DNA of 64,000 bases from Fodinibacter sp963834965 (GTDB lineage: Bacteria; Actinomycetota; Actinomycetes; Actinomycetales; Dermatophilaceae). Where the stretch lies: the NCBI GenBank assembly GCA_963834965.1, contig CAWIEI010000022.1, positions 13,957 to 77,956 on the forward strand, written 5' to 3'. A program made the position numbers and the translations under genes. Shown here in pieces: positions 27,410-35,569 of the stretch; within the stretch, counting starts at the first letter, position 1; each line of letters starts with the position of its first letter. The notes beneath the pieces were generated by a model. That model made no database searches and had not been told where the DNA came from. It was given only the letters and a program-made list of their open reading frames with translations.

Positions 27410-28119
27410 GAGGTGACGTCCGCGGCGTCGACGAGCCCCTCGCGCACCGCCCACATGGCCGCCTGGGTGCGGCTGGCCAGCCCGAGCTTGGTGAGGATGT
27501 TGGAGACGTGGGTTCGGGCCGTGCGCTCGGTGACGCCGAGTCGCCGCCCGATCTCGCGGTTGGTCCGTCCGTCGGCGACCAGCACGATGACCTCCCGCTC
27601 GCGCGGGGTGAGGTCCTCCACGGCTGACTTCGGCGCGCGCAACCCCGATGCCAGGGCGGCGGCGGCCACCGGGTCGAGCCGGACCTCGCCGGCGACCGCG
27701 GCACGGATCGCGTCGACGACATCCTGGGCGTCGGCATCCTTGAGCAGGTAGCCCGTGGCGCCGGCCTCGAGTGCAGCGCGGATGCGCGCCTCCTCGATGA
27801 AGGAGGTCACGGCGATGACGTCGATCTCCGGCCACGCCGACTTCACCCGCGCCGTGGTCTCCACGCCGCCGAGGTGCGGCATCTGCATGTCCATCAGGAT
27901 GACGTCCGGCACGCCCCCACCCGCCGCGAGCACGGACAGCCGGGCGAGCGCCTCGCGGCCGTCGGAGGCCTCGCCGACGACCTCGATGCCCGGTTCGGTG
28001 CTCAGGTAGGCGTTCAGACCGGTGCGGACGATGCTGTGGTCATCCACGAGGAACACCCTGATCGGCTGTTCGTCGTCGTCGAGCGGATCCGGCGTCGGTC
28101 TTCTCGTGGATCCTGGCAT
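27406..28119 (-). CDS. NarL-family response regulator
   Basis: 237 residues; receiver with VVDD-like FLVDDHS, acceptor Asp in VILMDMQMP, and GATGYLLKDA; LuxR helix-turn-helix LTPREREVIVLVADG with TARTHVSNILTKL. Partner of the PAS-GAF kinase directly downstream by GTGA overlap, and its ATG overlaps the stop of the receiver-only gene upstream (TGATG). Confidence 0.92.
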   Translation of the reverse strand: MPGSTRRPTPDPLDDDEQPIRVFLVDDHSIVRTGLNAYLSTEPGIEVVGEASDGREALARLSVLAAGGGVPDVILMDMQMPHLGGVETTARVKSAWPEIDVIAVTSFIEEARIRAALEAGATGYLLKDADAQDVVDAIRAAVAGEVRLDPVAAAALASGLRAPKSAVEDLTPREREVIVLVADGRTNREIGRRLGVTERTARTHVSNILTKLGLASRTQAAMWAVREGLVDAADVTS

Positions 28120-28646
28120 CAGCCCGCCTCCTCTCCGTCGGGAGCACGCGGTGGGACCACCTCGGGCTGCTGGTGGTCCACTGCGTCATTCTGGCGCGGG
28201 CCCGCACCCGGTGACAAGAATCGGGACCGCTCGTGCGCGGCCGATCGGATGGCGGCGACGAGGACGCCCGCGTCGCCGTCCTTCTCGACGAATCGGGCTG
28301 CACCCACCGCGAGCGCGACAGCGCGCTGTGAGCCCGACATGCTCACGACGACCACCGGCATCAGGCCCGCCAGCCGTTCCACGAGCGCGGAGCGGGAGCT
28401 CGACTCCGCGGGCAGGTCGACCACGGCGACATCGGTCACCGTCGACCCCCACGTCACCAGGCGCCTGGCCTGTCCGCTGTCCACCGCCAGGCACTGGAGC
28501 TCGGTCACGTCGTCGAGCAGGTGACGTAGTGCGCTGCGCACTCGGGCGTCATCGTCGACGACCAGGACGCGAATGCGCGGTTCGCCCGTCACCGGAGCCA
28601 CCGCCGGCCGGGGGACGGGTCCGCTCGCCCGGACAACGGTCACCAC
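28119..28646 (-). CDS. Degenerate receiver-only response regulator
   Basis: 175 residues with a receiver-like fold (RVLVVDDDARVRSALRHLL, then a Val-Val-Asp-Leu region in place of the usual acceptor loop, and the Lys in GAARFVEKDG). The expected acceptor loop reads VVDLPAE, so phosphorylation is possible but altered. No DNA-binding domain; the C-terminal tail is polar and disordered. Coupled to the next regulator, so it may modulate the same kinase. Confidence 0.75.
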   Translation of the reverse strand: MVTVVRASGPVPRPAVAPVTGEPRIRVLVVDDDARVRSALRHLLDDVTELQCLAVDSGQARRLVTWGSTVTDVAVVDLPAESSSRSALVERLAGLMPVVVVSMSGSQRAVALAVGAARFVEKDGDAGVLVAAIRSAAHERSRFLSPGAGPRQNDAVDHQQPEVVPPRAPDGEEAG

Positions 28647-29260
28647 CGGGCCTGGGGCAGGTCCTGACGGTGCGGCTGCGACACGTGCAGGACGCTGAAC
28701 CGCTCACCCGGCGTCCCGTCAGGAGCACCCTCGGCCCACAGCGTGAGTCGGACCATCAGCCAGGTGGACGGGTCGACGCCGACCACCGTGCAGTTGACGC
28801 CCGGCTGCCTCGACCGGGCCACCGTCTCGTCGGTGAGTCGGCTGGTGAGCTCGACGAGGGGCTGGCCCGGGTCGAGGCCCTCCACGGTGCGGGTGGCGGT
28901 GGTAGGGACCGATGCGTGCTCGGGGCCGTCGCAGACCGCGATGCCGTGCCAGGTCCGAACGGCAGGGCGCCCGAAGTCGGTGCTGATGCCGTCGAACCCG
29001 GGGCCGAAGAGAAACTGGTTCATGCCGGCGAGCCCGCACCACAGGTAGAAGGGGGCGTACTGGTTGACGGGCGAACCGTGGCGGCCGCGCTCGCGCACCA
29101 GGTACGCCTTGATCCCCAGGCCGGGGAACTGGTCCGTCCCGGTCCCGCGGGTCGCGACCCGGTGATGGATGATGCCCATGTCGTAGTCGGCGGGCAGGGT
29201 GATCTCGTACTGCATCAGCTGCATCTGCTGCACGTGCGCTCCTGTGGTCGGGGGTGACAT
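28640..29260 (-). CDS. DUF4865 family protein
   Basis: 206 residues, with MQYEITLPADYDMGIIHHRV, GIKAYLVRERG and APFYLWCGLAGMNQFLFG, which match DUF4865. Function unknown; members often sit beside monooxygenase or regulator genes. It is seven bases from the hydrolase fusion upstream and overlaps the receiver-only gene downstream by seven bases, forming one operon. Confidence 0.8.
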   Translation of the reverse strand: MSPPTTGAHVQQMQLMQYEITLPADYDMGIIHHRVATRGTGTDQFPGLGIKAYLVRERGRHGSPVNQYAPFYLWCGLAGMNQFLFGPGFDGISTDFGRPAVRTWHGIAVCDGPEHASVPTTATRTVEGLDPGQPLVELTSRLTDETVARSRQPGVNCTVVGVDPSTWLMVRLTLWAEGAPDGTPGERFSVLHVSQPHRQDLPQARW

Positions 29261-29267
29261 GGCTAGC

Positions 29268-30461
29268 TCACCGGACCGGGTGGTCGTGGCCCAGCGGCTG
29301 CTCGCGGGGCAGGAACCGGTCCAGGGCGTCGATCACGAGGTCGGGCGTCTCGAGGGTGGGCATGTGCGGTGCGCCGGAAAGCTCCACATAGGTGGCGCCG
29401 CCGACGTTCTGCGCGAGGCGCTGCATGACCAGCGGGCCGGTAGAGGCATCTCGGTCGCCGCACAGGACGAGGGTCGGTCGCTCCCAGCCCTTCAGCCGGC
29501 CGTCGACGTCGAGCCTGGAGAACGCCCGCCAGGCGGCGGCGACCTGGACGGGATTCGCCCGGAGCACGCACTCGCGGGCATAGCGCACCCCCCACCGGTT
29601 CTCGGCCAGCGCCTCCGGAGAGAACCAGCGGGTGAGCGAGGTCGCGACCTGTGCGGCTGCGCCCTCGCGCTCCACCGCGGCGGCTCGCTGCTCGAAGGAG
29701 CCGAACGGGTGGTCCGTCGTGGCGGCGAGCGCCAGGGACAGCACAGCGTCGGGATGCCGTGCCGCGAACGTCTGCGCGACCGCCCCGCCGTAGGACAGCC
29801 CCACGACGTGGGCGCCGTCCAGACCCGCAGCCGTGAGCACCTCGAGCAGGTCGTCGGCCAGGACCGTCAGGTCCGCGGGCGTGGGCGCGTCGGCCGCGAT
29901 GCCGTGCCCACGCAGGTCGTAGGCGAACACCCGGCGGCCCCGGGCCAGCGGGCGGATGATGGGCTCCCACATCTGCCAGGTCAGGCCGAGGGCATGGAGC
30001 AGGACGACGGGAGGGCCGGTCTCTCCCACGTGGGCGAGCGAAGTGGTGTGGTCGGGCAACGTCAGGGAGCGCATCGGGACCGGTGCCGAATCGACGGCGT
30101 CCTCGAGCACCCCGCTGACCGCGTCGAGCGCGTTCAGGGCGCGGGGGAACCCCGCGTACACCGAGGTGTGCTCGACCAGCGCACGCAGCTCGTCGGCCGT
30201 GACGTCGTGACGCAGGGCCGCCTCGAGGTGCACGCGCAGCTGCGGGTCCGCGCCACCGAGCGCAATGAGCACGGCGACGGTGGCGATCTCGCGATCGCGC
30301 CACGCGAGCCGCTGGTCGGCCAGGGGTATGCCGAACGCACCTTCGACCAGCCAGCGGTACATCTGGGGCGACTGGGCGCGTAGTGGTCGCAGACGCGGCT
30401 CCGGGTCCTGTGCGGTCAGCGACCGGAACGTCCGGAAACCGCGTTCGTGGATGGCGCTCAT
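29268..30461 (-). CDS. Carboxymuconolactone decarboxylase - alpha/beta hydrolase fusion
   Basis: 397 residues. Residues about 20-125 are a carboxymuconolactone-decarboxylase-like domain (LAWRDREIATVAVLIALGG, HLEAALRHDVTADELRALV). Residues 135-390 are an alpha/beta hydrolase with LHALGLTW, FAYDLRGHG, nucleophile elbow GLSYGG, Asp in LVLCGDRDAS and His in SGAPHMP. Known PcaL proteins join the same two activities in the opposite order. No other protocatechuate genes are nearby, so the substrate is open. First gene of the operon that ends with the PAS-GAF kinase. Confidence 0.8.
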   Translation of the reverse strand: MSAIHERGFRTFRSLTAQDPEPRLRPLRAQSPQMYRWLVEGAFGIPLADQRLAWRDREIATVAVLIALGGADPQLRVHLEAALRHDVTADELRALVEHTSVYAGFPRALNALDAVSGVLEDAVDSAPVPMRSLTLPDHTTSLAHVGETGPPVVLLHALGLTWQMWEPIIRPLARGRRVFAYDLRGHGIAADAPTPADLTVLADDLLEVLTAAGLDGAHVVGLSYGGAVAQTFAARHPDAVLSLALAATTDHPFGSFEQRAAAVEREGAAAQVATSLTRWFSPEALAENRWGVRYARECVLRANPVQVAAAWRAFSRLDVDGRLKGWERPTLVLCGDRDASTGPLVMQRLAQNVGGATYVELSGAPHMPTLETPDLVIDALDRFLPREQPLGHDHPVR

Positions 30462-30553
30462 GGGCCCTCCTCATCGGGCATCGGCGGGCCGACCCGGTGA
30501 ACCCGTGCATCGGCATCCACCAGCATGGTGCCGCCGATACTGGCGGGCACCGG

Positions 30554-30580
30554 TGCTCACGCCCGGAACAGGCGTGAGCA
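30554..30580. promoter_or_regulatory. Inverted repeat between divergent hydrolase operon and MFS gene
   Basis: TGCTCACGCC and GGCGTGAGCA form 10-bp perfect arms around a 7-base spacer. It sits in the 354-base divergent intergenic region (30462-30815), which otherwise holds no gene I can support. A likely operator for a regulator acting on one or both sides. Confidence 0.55.
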
Positions 30581-30815
30581 TTCGCCGGGGCAGTGTCGGC
30601 CGGATGACGTACGGGCAGAACGTCCCCCGATCAGCCATTGCGCTGGCTCGCCGAGTGGCTCAGGGGCAGTGCTACGTCATCGCGCCCGACTGGCCGCCGG
30701 CCGAAGATCCCGTGGCGCCAGGGCATCCCGGCCGATGTGCCAGGCCACGGCCCGCCAGCACGCTGGCACCTGCGGATCCCACCGCCGCGCCCCCCACGAG
30801 TCGAGGAGACGACCC

Positions 30816-32372
30816 ATGCCCGATGCCCTGCGTGATCCGAACCCACCCACCACGGCCTCCGCGCCGACGGACGACGCGCCGGCTCGTCATCCCCGCCGGT
30901 GGGCCATCTTGGCAGTCCTGTGCGTGAGCCTGTTCGTCGTCACCCTCGACAACACCGTCCTCAATGTCGCCCTGCCCTCCCTCGTCTCTGGGCTCGGCCT
31001 CTCGGCTCCCCAGGTGCAGTGGGTGGTGGACGCCTACTCCTTGGTGTTCGCGGGCCTGCTCCTCACGGCAGGGAGCATCGGGGACCGCTACGGAAGGCGG
31101 CGCGCCCTTCTCACCGGACTCGCCGTGTTCGGTGCCGGTTCGGCCGCTGCCGCGCTGACCGCGTCCGCCTCCTCGCTGATCGTGGCGCGGGGAGTCATGG
31201 GAGTCGGCGGCGCCCTGTTGATGCCGGCCACCCTCGCCATCGTGATGCACGTCTTCGAGGCCGACGAACGGCCGCGGGCGATCGCCGTGTGGGGTGGTGT
31301 CTCGGCGCTCGGCGTCTCGGCCGGCCCTGTCCTGGGCGGCCTCCTGGTCGAGAGCTTCTGGTGGGGCTCGGTGTTCCTGGTCAACGTCCCGGTCGTGCTG
31401 CTGGCGATCGTCGGCGCGCTCACCCTCGTCCCCGAGTCACGACGCGGCGACGCGCCACGCCCCGACCTGCTGGGTGCCCTGCTCTCATCCGCCGCCATCG
31501 TGGCCGTCGTCTGGGCCACGATCCAGGTACCCGAGCACGGCTGGGTCAGCGTGCCCGTCCTCGCCAGCGGCGGTACAGCCCTGGTCCTCGCCGGCGGTTT
31601 CGCGTCCTGGGAGCGACGGTGCGCGGCGCCCATGCTGCGAATGTCGCTGTTGCGCTCACGTCAGTTCATCGGTGCCGGCTCGGTTGGCGTCCTGCTCATG
31701 TTCAGTCTGGCCGGCGCCACCTTCGTGCTGACCCAACACCTGCAGCTGACCCTGGGGCTCTCCCCGCTCGACGCCGGTGTCCGCACCCTGCCCGTCGCCG
31801 TCGCCATCTTCTTGACGTCTCCGCTCTCACCCGGGCTCGCCTCGACCGTCGGGAACAACCGCGCCGTGGCAGCCGGCCTCGCCCTGCTCGCGATCGGACT
31901 CTCGGTGGTCGGGCTCACCGCCGCGCGCGAGGAGTACTGGCCCGTCGCGCTCGGGAGCCTCTTCCTCGGCGCCGGCATCGGCCTGGCCATGGCGCCGGCG
32001 AGCTCCGCGCTGATGAGCTCGTTCCCACGCGACCACGCCGGCGTGGGGTCCGCAATGAACGACACGTTCCAGGAGCTGGGCGCGGCACTGGGAGTGGCCG
32101 TCCTGGGAGGAATCGCCACCGCGACCTACCGGTCGGGCCTGCCCACCTCGGTGCCGGAGGTCGCCCGGGGGAGCTACGGGGCAACGCTGGCGCTGGCTCG
32201 CGGGGAGGGCTCCGCGGGCTCCGGGCTCGCCGCAGCGGCTCGATCGGCGTTCGACCTCGCGGTGCAGCACAGCCTGGTCGGAGGGAGTGTGACGGCGCTG
32301 CTGGGAGCCGTCGTCGGTCTGGCGGTGCTTGCGCGTCGGGCGGTACCGGTCGACCATGCGACCACCAGGTGA
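30816..32372 (+). CDS. DHA2-family MFS drug/proton antiporter
   Basis: 518 residues, about fourteen membrane helices, beginning WAILAVLCVSLFVVTLDNTV, then VDAYSLVFAGLLLTAGSIGD with the GDRYGRRR loop motif and motif C-like GVSALGVSAGPVLGG. Typical EmrB/QacA-type exporter of toxic compounds. ATG at 30816 with GAGGAG upstream; the longer frame upstream is out of family. Divergent from the hydrolase-fusion operon. Confidence 0.92.
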   Translation: MPDALRDPNPPTTASAPTDDAPARHPRRWAILAVLCVSLFVVTLDNTVLNVALPSLVSGLGLSAPQVQWVVDAYSLVFAGLLLTAGSIGDRYGRRRALLTGLAVFGAGSAAAALTASASSLIVARGVMGVGGALLMPATLAIVMHVFEADERPRAIAVWGGVSALGVSAGPVLGGLLVESFWWGSVFLVNVPVVLLAIVGALTLVPESRRGDAPRPDLLGALLSSAAIVAVVWATIQVPEHGWVSVPVLASGGTALVLAGGFASWERRCAAPMLRMSLLRSRQFIGAGSVGVLLMFSLAGATFVLTQHLQLTLGLSPLDAGVRTLPVAVAIFLTSPLSPGLASTVGNNRAVAAGLALLAIGLSVVGLTAAREEYWPVALGSLFLGAGIGLAMAPASSALMSSFPRDHAGVGSAMNDTFQELGAALGVAVLGGIATATYRSGLPTSVPEVARGSYGATLALARGEGSAGSGLAAAARSAFDLAVQHSLVGGSVTALLGAVVGLAVLARRAVPVDHATTR

Positions 32373-32407
32373 GCGCATCAGCGACCGCTGCCTGAGCGGC
32401 TACGTGC

Positions 32408-33631
32408 TCATGGGGGAGCCGACGAGGCGAGCGGCACCCGTACGGTGACGGTGCAGCCAGCACCCACCGTGCTGTGCACCGTCAGGTCGCCGCCGACAGC
32501 GGACGCTCGGTCGCGCATCGTCGCCTGGCCCAGATGACCACCGGCCACCGAGCCAGGGTCGAACCCGCGGCCGTCGTCGCGCACCACGATCGTCAGCTGC
32601 TGCGCGTCGTCGTCCACGGTCACGTCCACCGCCGCGGTCGCCGCGCCTGCATGCTTCACGGTGTTGTTGAGCGCCTCGAGAACCAGACGGTACAGGTGCT
32701 CCTCGGCGCGACCGTCGAGCGGGAGACGTGCGGCGGGGCCATTGACCGAGATGGTGAGGCCTTCGCGGGCGTTGATCGCCTGCGCCTGGCGGGTGAGGGC
32801 CGCGACGAGACCGTCGTGCTCCAGGGACCCCGGTCGCAGCTCGAAGATGAGCGCGCGCATCTCGGCGAGGGCACCCCGAGCCAGGTCCGACAGCGTTGTG
32901 AGGCTGACCGCGAGGGGGTCTCCCGGGGGGACGCCCCGGGCGGCGAGACGCCGCTCGGCGGTGCGCGCGTGCAATGTCATCGAGAACAGCGCCTGGCTCA
33001 CCGAGTCGTGCAGCTCGCGGGCGAGCCGCTGCCTCTCGACGAGCGTGGCGTGCGACTCGGCCTGTCTGAAGAGCCGCGAGTTCTCGACCGCAACCGCCGA
33101 CTGGTCGGCGATGGCGTGCAGGAAGGCCCGTTCGTCCACGTCAACCTCACGGTCAGCGGTGACGTAGAGCAGGAGACACCCGACGCACCGGCCGCGTGCG
33201 CCCAAGGGCACCACCACGGTGTCCTCGAACGTCATCCCCACCCACATCGGGTGCAGGGGTGCGTAGCCGGGGTCCTGCTCAGCCCGTGCGCGGAAGCCAC
33301 GGATCACGGTCACGTCGCTGGCCGTGGTGACGTTTCTTATCGGCGAGTCCACACCGAGGGCGTAGGCGGCCTCCACCCCTTCGCGGTAGCCGTCGGGGAG
33401 CCCGTCGTCGCCGTAGGCCGACAGGTCGCGCAAGTCCTCGTCCTCCCAGACGACGACCGCAGCCGCCTCGGCACCGGTCGCCGACCGGACGCTGCGGGCA
33501 ACGCTGCGCAACGTCCCCTCCAACGGGTGCTCGAGGGTCATCGCGTCGGCGATCGCGGTGAACGCCTCGATCCGTCGCTGCAGCTGCCCGTGGGCCAGGA
33601 CCGCCTCACTCGCCTCGATCCCTTCGGTCAC
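32408..33631 (-). CDS. GAF sensor histidine kinase
   Basis: 407 residues from the GTG at 33631, which overlaps the stop of the upstream 72-residue gene (GTGA). GAF domain (about 25-190), HisKA_3 motif ERQRLARELHDSVSQALFS, and HATPase motifs LEALNNTVKHAG and LGQATMRDRASAVGG. Very similar in layout to the kinase at 25745 but without PAS and without an adjacent response regulator. It could share the regulator at 27406. Confidence 0.88.
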   Translation of the reverse strand: MTEGIEASEAVLAHGQLQRRIEAFTAIADAMTLEHPLEGTLRSVARSVRSATGAEAAAVVVWEDEDLRDLSAYGDDGLPDGYREGVEAAYALGVDSPIRNVTTASDVTVIRGFRARAEQDPGYAPLHPMWVGMTFEDTVVVPLGARGRCVGCLLLYVTADREVDVDERAFLHAIADQSAVAVENSRLFRQAESHATLVERQRLARELHDSVSQALFSMTLHARTAERRLAARGVPPGDPLAVSLTTLSDLARGALAEMRALIFELRPGSLEHDGLVAALTRQAQAINAREGLTISVNGPAARLPLDGRAEEHLYRLVLEALNNTVKHAGAATAAVDVTVDDDAQQLTIVVRDDGRGFDPGSVAGGHLGQATMRDRASAVGGDLTVHSTVGAGCTVTVRVPLASSAPP

Positions 33632-33846
33632 GACGACCCACCGGCGTGCATCGGCGGGACAGGCACCTCGTCCCACAGCGTGCCCGCACCGTCGGTGGCC
33701 ACCGGACGTGCGGCCGGGCGCACGACCTCGTCTGCGAGGACGCGCTGTATCAGCAGCGCCAACACATCCGCCTGGTCTGCCATCAGCTCGAAGATGCCCC
33801 TGTCCGGCGCCACCCGGGGCCCGGTGGCGCCCTTCTGCCGCTCCAT
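33628..33846 (-). CDS. 72-residue protein coupled to a GAF kinase
   Basis: 72 residues starting MERQKGATGPRVAPDRGIFE, with a helix ELMADQADVLALLIQRVLADE and a polar tail. Its stop overlaps the kinase start (GTGA), which argues that it is translated. The helix might be a dimerisation or partner-binding segment. No known family recognised. Confidence 0.55.
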   Translation of the reverse strand: MERQKGATGPRVAPDRGIFELMADQADVLALLIQRVLADEVVRPAARPVATDGAGTLWDEVPVPPMHAGGSS

Positions 33847-34162
33847 GTCCGGCTCCCCGGCTCGCTGCGCTGCACCTGCTAGCGGGGGAGTCTGTCACGG
33901 ACGACAGACGCGCGTCGACACCTCTGACACCTGGCGACGGAGCCCCCAGAATTCGTCGATCGTCTTCAACTGGGCCCCGCGTCGACCCACCCGGGGGAAT
34001 CCGCGCAGAGGGGTTCCTACGTCATGCGGCCGAGCGTCTCGCGGCACAAGCGCAGACCGTGACCTGGTCGAAGCGCCGACGCGGCCCCGAGTTGGCCGGG
34101 GACATGCTGGTCGGGCAAGCAGGCCGTCCTCGGACGGCCCCGACTCCGTCGAAAGGCGCCTC
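33847..34162. other. Divergent intergenic region
   Basis: 316 bases between the 72-residue gene and the YciI-like gene. I see no supported gene and no clear operator. Promoters for both directions should lie here. Confidence 0.4.
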
Positions 34163-34495
34163 GTGTCGCACGCCAGCACCCTCCCCCACGGGTCACCGAG
34201 CCTGTTCCGGGCGCGAGCCTTCGTCCTGCTGGTCGGCTACACGGCACCCCTGCCGCACATCGACGCGCTCCTCGTCACGCATCGAGCCTGGCTGGACGGG
34301 CACTTCGCCGACGGAACGTTCCTCGTGTCCGGTCCGCAGGTGCCTCGCGTCGGTGGCGCAATCCTCGCGACTGCCCCATCACGCGCACGGATCGAGGACA
34401 TCGTCGCCACGGACCCTCTGGTCCGGGCCGGTGCCGCCTCGTACCACGTGGTCGAGTTCGCACCGACCCGTGGGCCGTACGCCGCCACGGCGTGA
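34163..34495 (+). CDS. YciI-family protein
   Basis: 110 residues: FVLLVGYTAPLPHIDALLVTH, then FADGTFLVSGPQVPRVGG with the usual GxxxxSGP pattern of YciI proteins, and a C-terminal VVEFAPTRG. Small ferredoxin-like fold with a conserved His-Asp pair thought to be catalytic in YciI. The GTG start at 34163 has GAAAGG upstream. It is followed after 61 bases by a cupin gene on the same strand. Confidence 0.75.
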   Translation: MSHASTLPHGSPSLFRARAFVLLVGYTAPLPHIDALLVTHRAWLDGHFADGTFLVSGPQVPRVGGAILATAPSRARIEDIVATDPLVRAGAASYHVVEFAPTRGPYAATA

Positions 34496-34556
34496 CCGGC
34501 CCGCGTTCGCGGCGCCGCAGGCACATGTCCACACGGCACAGGAAGGTTCCCCCGCC

Positions 34557-34868
34557 ATGACGATCATCCGCCCTCGGGACTTCACGGCCGACCGCGCGTG
34601 GGGTGCCCTACCCCTGGCCGAGATGAACGGCATCACCACGCGACTGCACTGGACCGATCAGCCGTACCAGTGGCACGTGAACGACGGACAGGAGGTCTTC
34701 GTCGTGCTCGAGGGAAGAGTCGCGATGCGCCATCGACGCGATGGGGCCGAGATCGTGACGATCCTGGCGGTCGGCGACATCTTCGTCGCGTCGGTCGGAA
34801 CCGAGCACGCCGCCTCGCCACTTGGCGAGGCACGCGTCCTGGTCGTCGAGGCCGCGGGGAGCATCTGA
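34557..34868 (+). CDS. Small cupin-domain protein
   Basis: 103 residues with a single beta-barrel cupin: QPYQWHVNDGQEVFVVLEGRV (shown as region 38-58), VGDIFVASVGTEHAAS. The His in WHVND and in TEHAAS fit metal-binding positions. Function unknown. GGAAGG upstream of the ATG. In tandem with the YciI-like gene. Confidence 0.82.
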   Translation: MTIIRPRDFTADRAWGALPLAEMNGITTRLHWTDQPYQWHVNDGQEVFVVLEGRVAMRHRRDGAEIVTILAVGDIFVASVGTEHAASPLGEARVLVVEAAGSI

Positions 34869-34903
34869 CGTCCGACGTCACCCACGGCCCTACGATCCCA
34901 TCC

Positions 34904-35286
34904 ATGAGATCCGGTGCAGGCAAAGACTTTGCGGGCAGGTCGCACTCGTGACGGGTGGTTCGTCCGGCATCGGCCCGGCAACCGCGCGAGCGTTCCTCGA
35001 TCAGGGCGCCGCTATAGCCATCTGCGGCCGCTCAGCACCACGCGGCCAGCAGGCCGTCGAGGCTCTGAGTGCTCACGGCGACGTGGAGTTCTTCGCCGCG
35101 GACGTCACTGAAGCCGCTTCGCCTGCCGAACGACAGGCACACGAAGACCGCTACCGATCGATGATCGCCATGCGTCGCATCGGCGAGCCGAGCGGGATCG
35201 CCGACGCGGTGCTCTGGCTCTGCTCCTCCCGCTCCTCGTACGCGACCGGTCAGGTCATCACCGTCGACGGTGCGTTGGGCCTGTAG
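34904..35286 (+). pseudogene. Short-chain dehydrogenase relic (frameshift plus internal deletion)
   Basis: Begins ATG with KDFAG in one frame, then needs a one-base shift near 34930 to read QVALVTGGSSGIGPATARAFL, the SDR cofactor motif. After EFFAADVTEA the central half, including the catalytic Ser-Tyr-Lys, is missing, and the text resumes at the C-terminal MRRIGEPSGIADAVLWL...GQVITVDGALGL. The remnant is about half the usual 250 residues. Confidence 0.85.
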
Positions 35287-35373
35287 AGCCGACAACGAGC
35301 GAGGCGGGTGTCTGCGTATCGGGCTACGCGGTGGTGCGGGGCGGCGGCTTCGGACCACGACGCCCACGTCACT

Positions 35374-35560
35374 TCATCCCAGTGGAGCTGCGGTGACGAT
35401 GATGTTGTCGCGGTGGCTGCGCAGTTCGGGCAGGTACTCTCCGCCGCACGTGATGTGAACGCGGGTCTTGCCGATGGCAGGAAGGACCCAGCCGCTGATG
35501 AGGTGAGCGGTGGAGTGACTGGGTCGACACAAGCGCATCCGCGAGAAGCCCTGGAACGGA
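35374..35560 (-). pseudogene. Possible C-terminal coding fragment, unrecognised
   Basis: On the minus strand the frame reads HLISGWVLPAIGKTRVHITC and GGEYLPELRSHRDNIIVTA and ends at a stop at 35374. It looks protein-like rather than like random GC-rich shadow, but its upstream part is opposite the heliorhodopsin gene and carries no start. It may be the tail of a gene replaced by the heliorhodopsin insertion. Low certainty. Confidence 0.3.
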
Positions 35561-35569
35561 AGACAGGGT

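Noticed and set aside
32474..34495. 673-residue plus-strand open frame across the GAF kinase
   Set aside because: Only its last 110 residues (YciI-like, from 34163) are real; the rest is antisense to the kinase.
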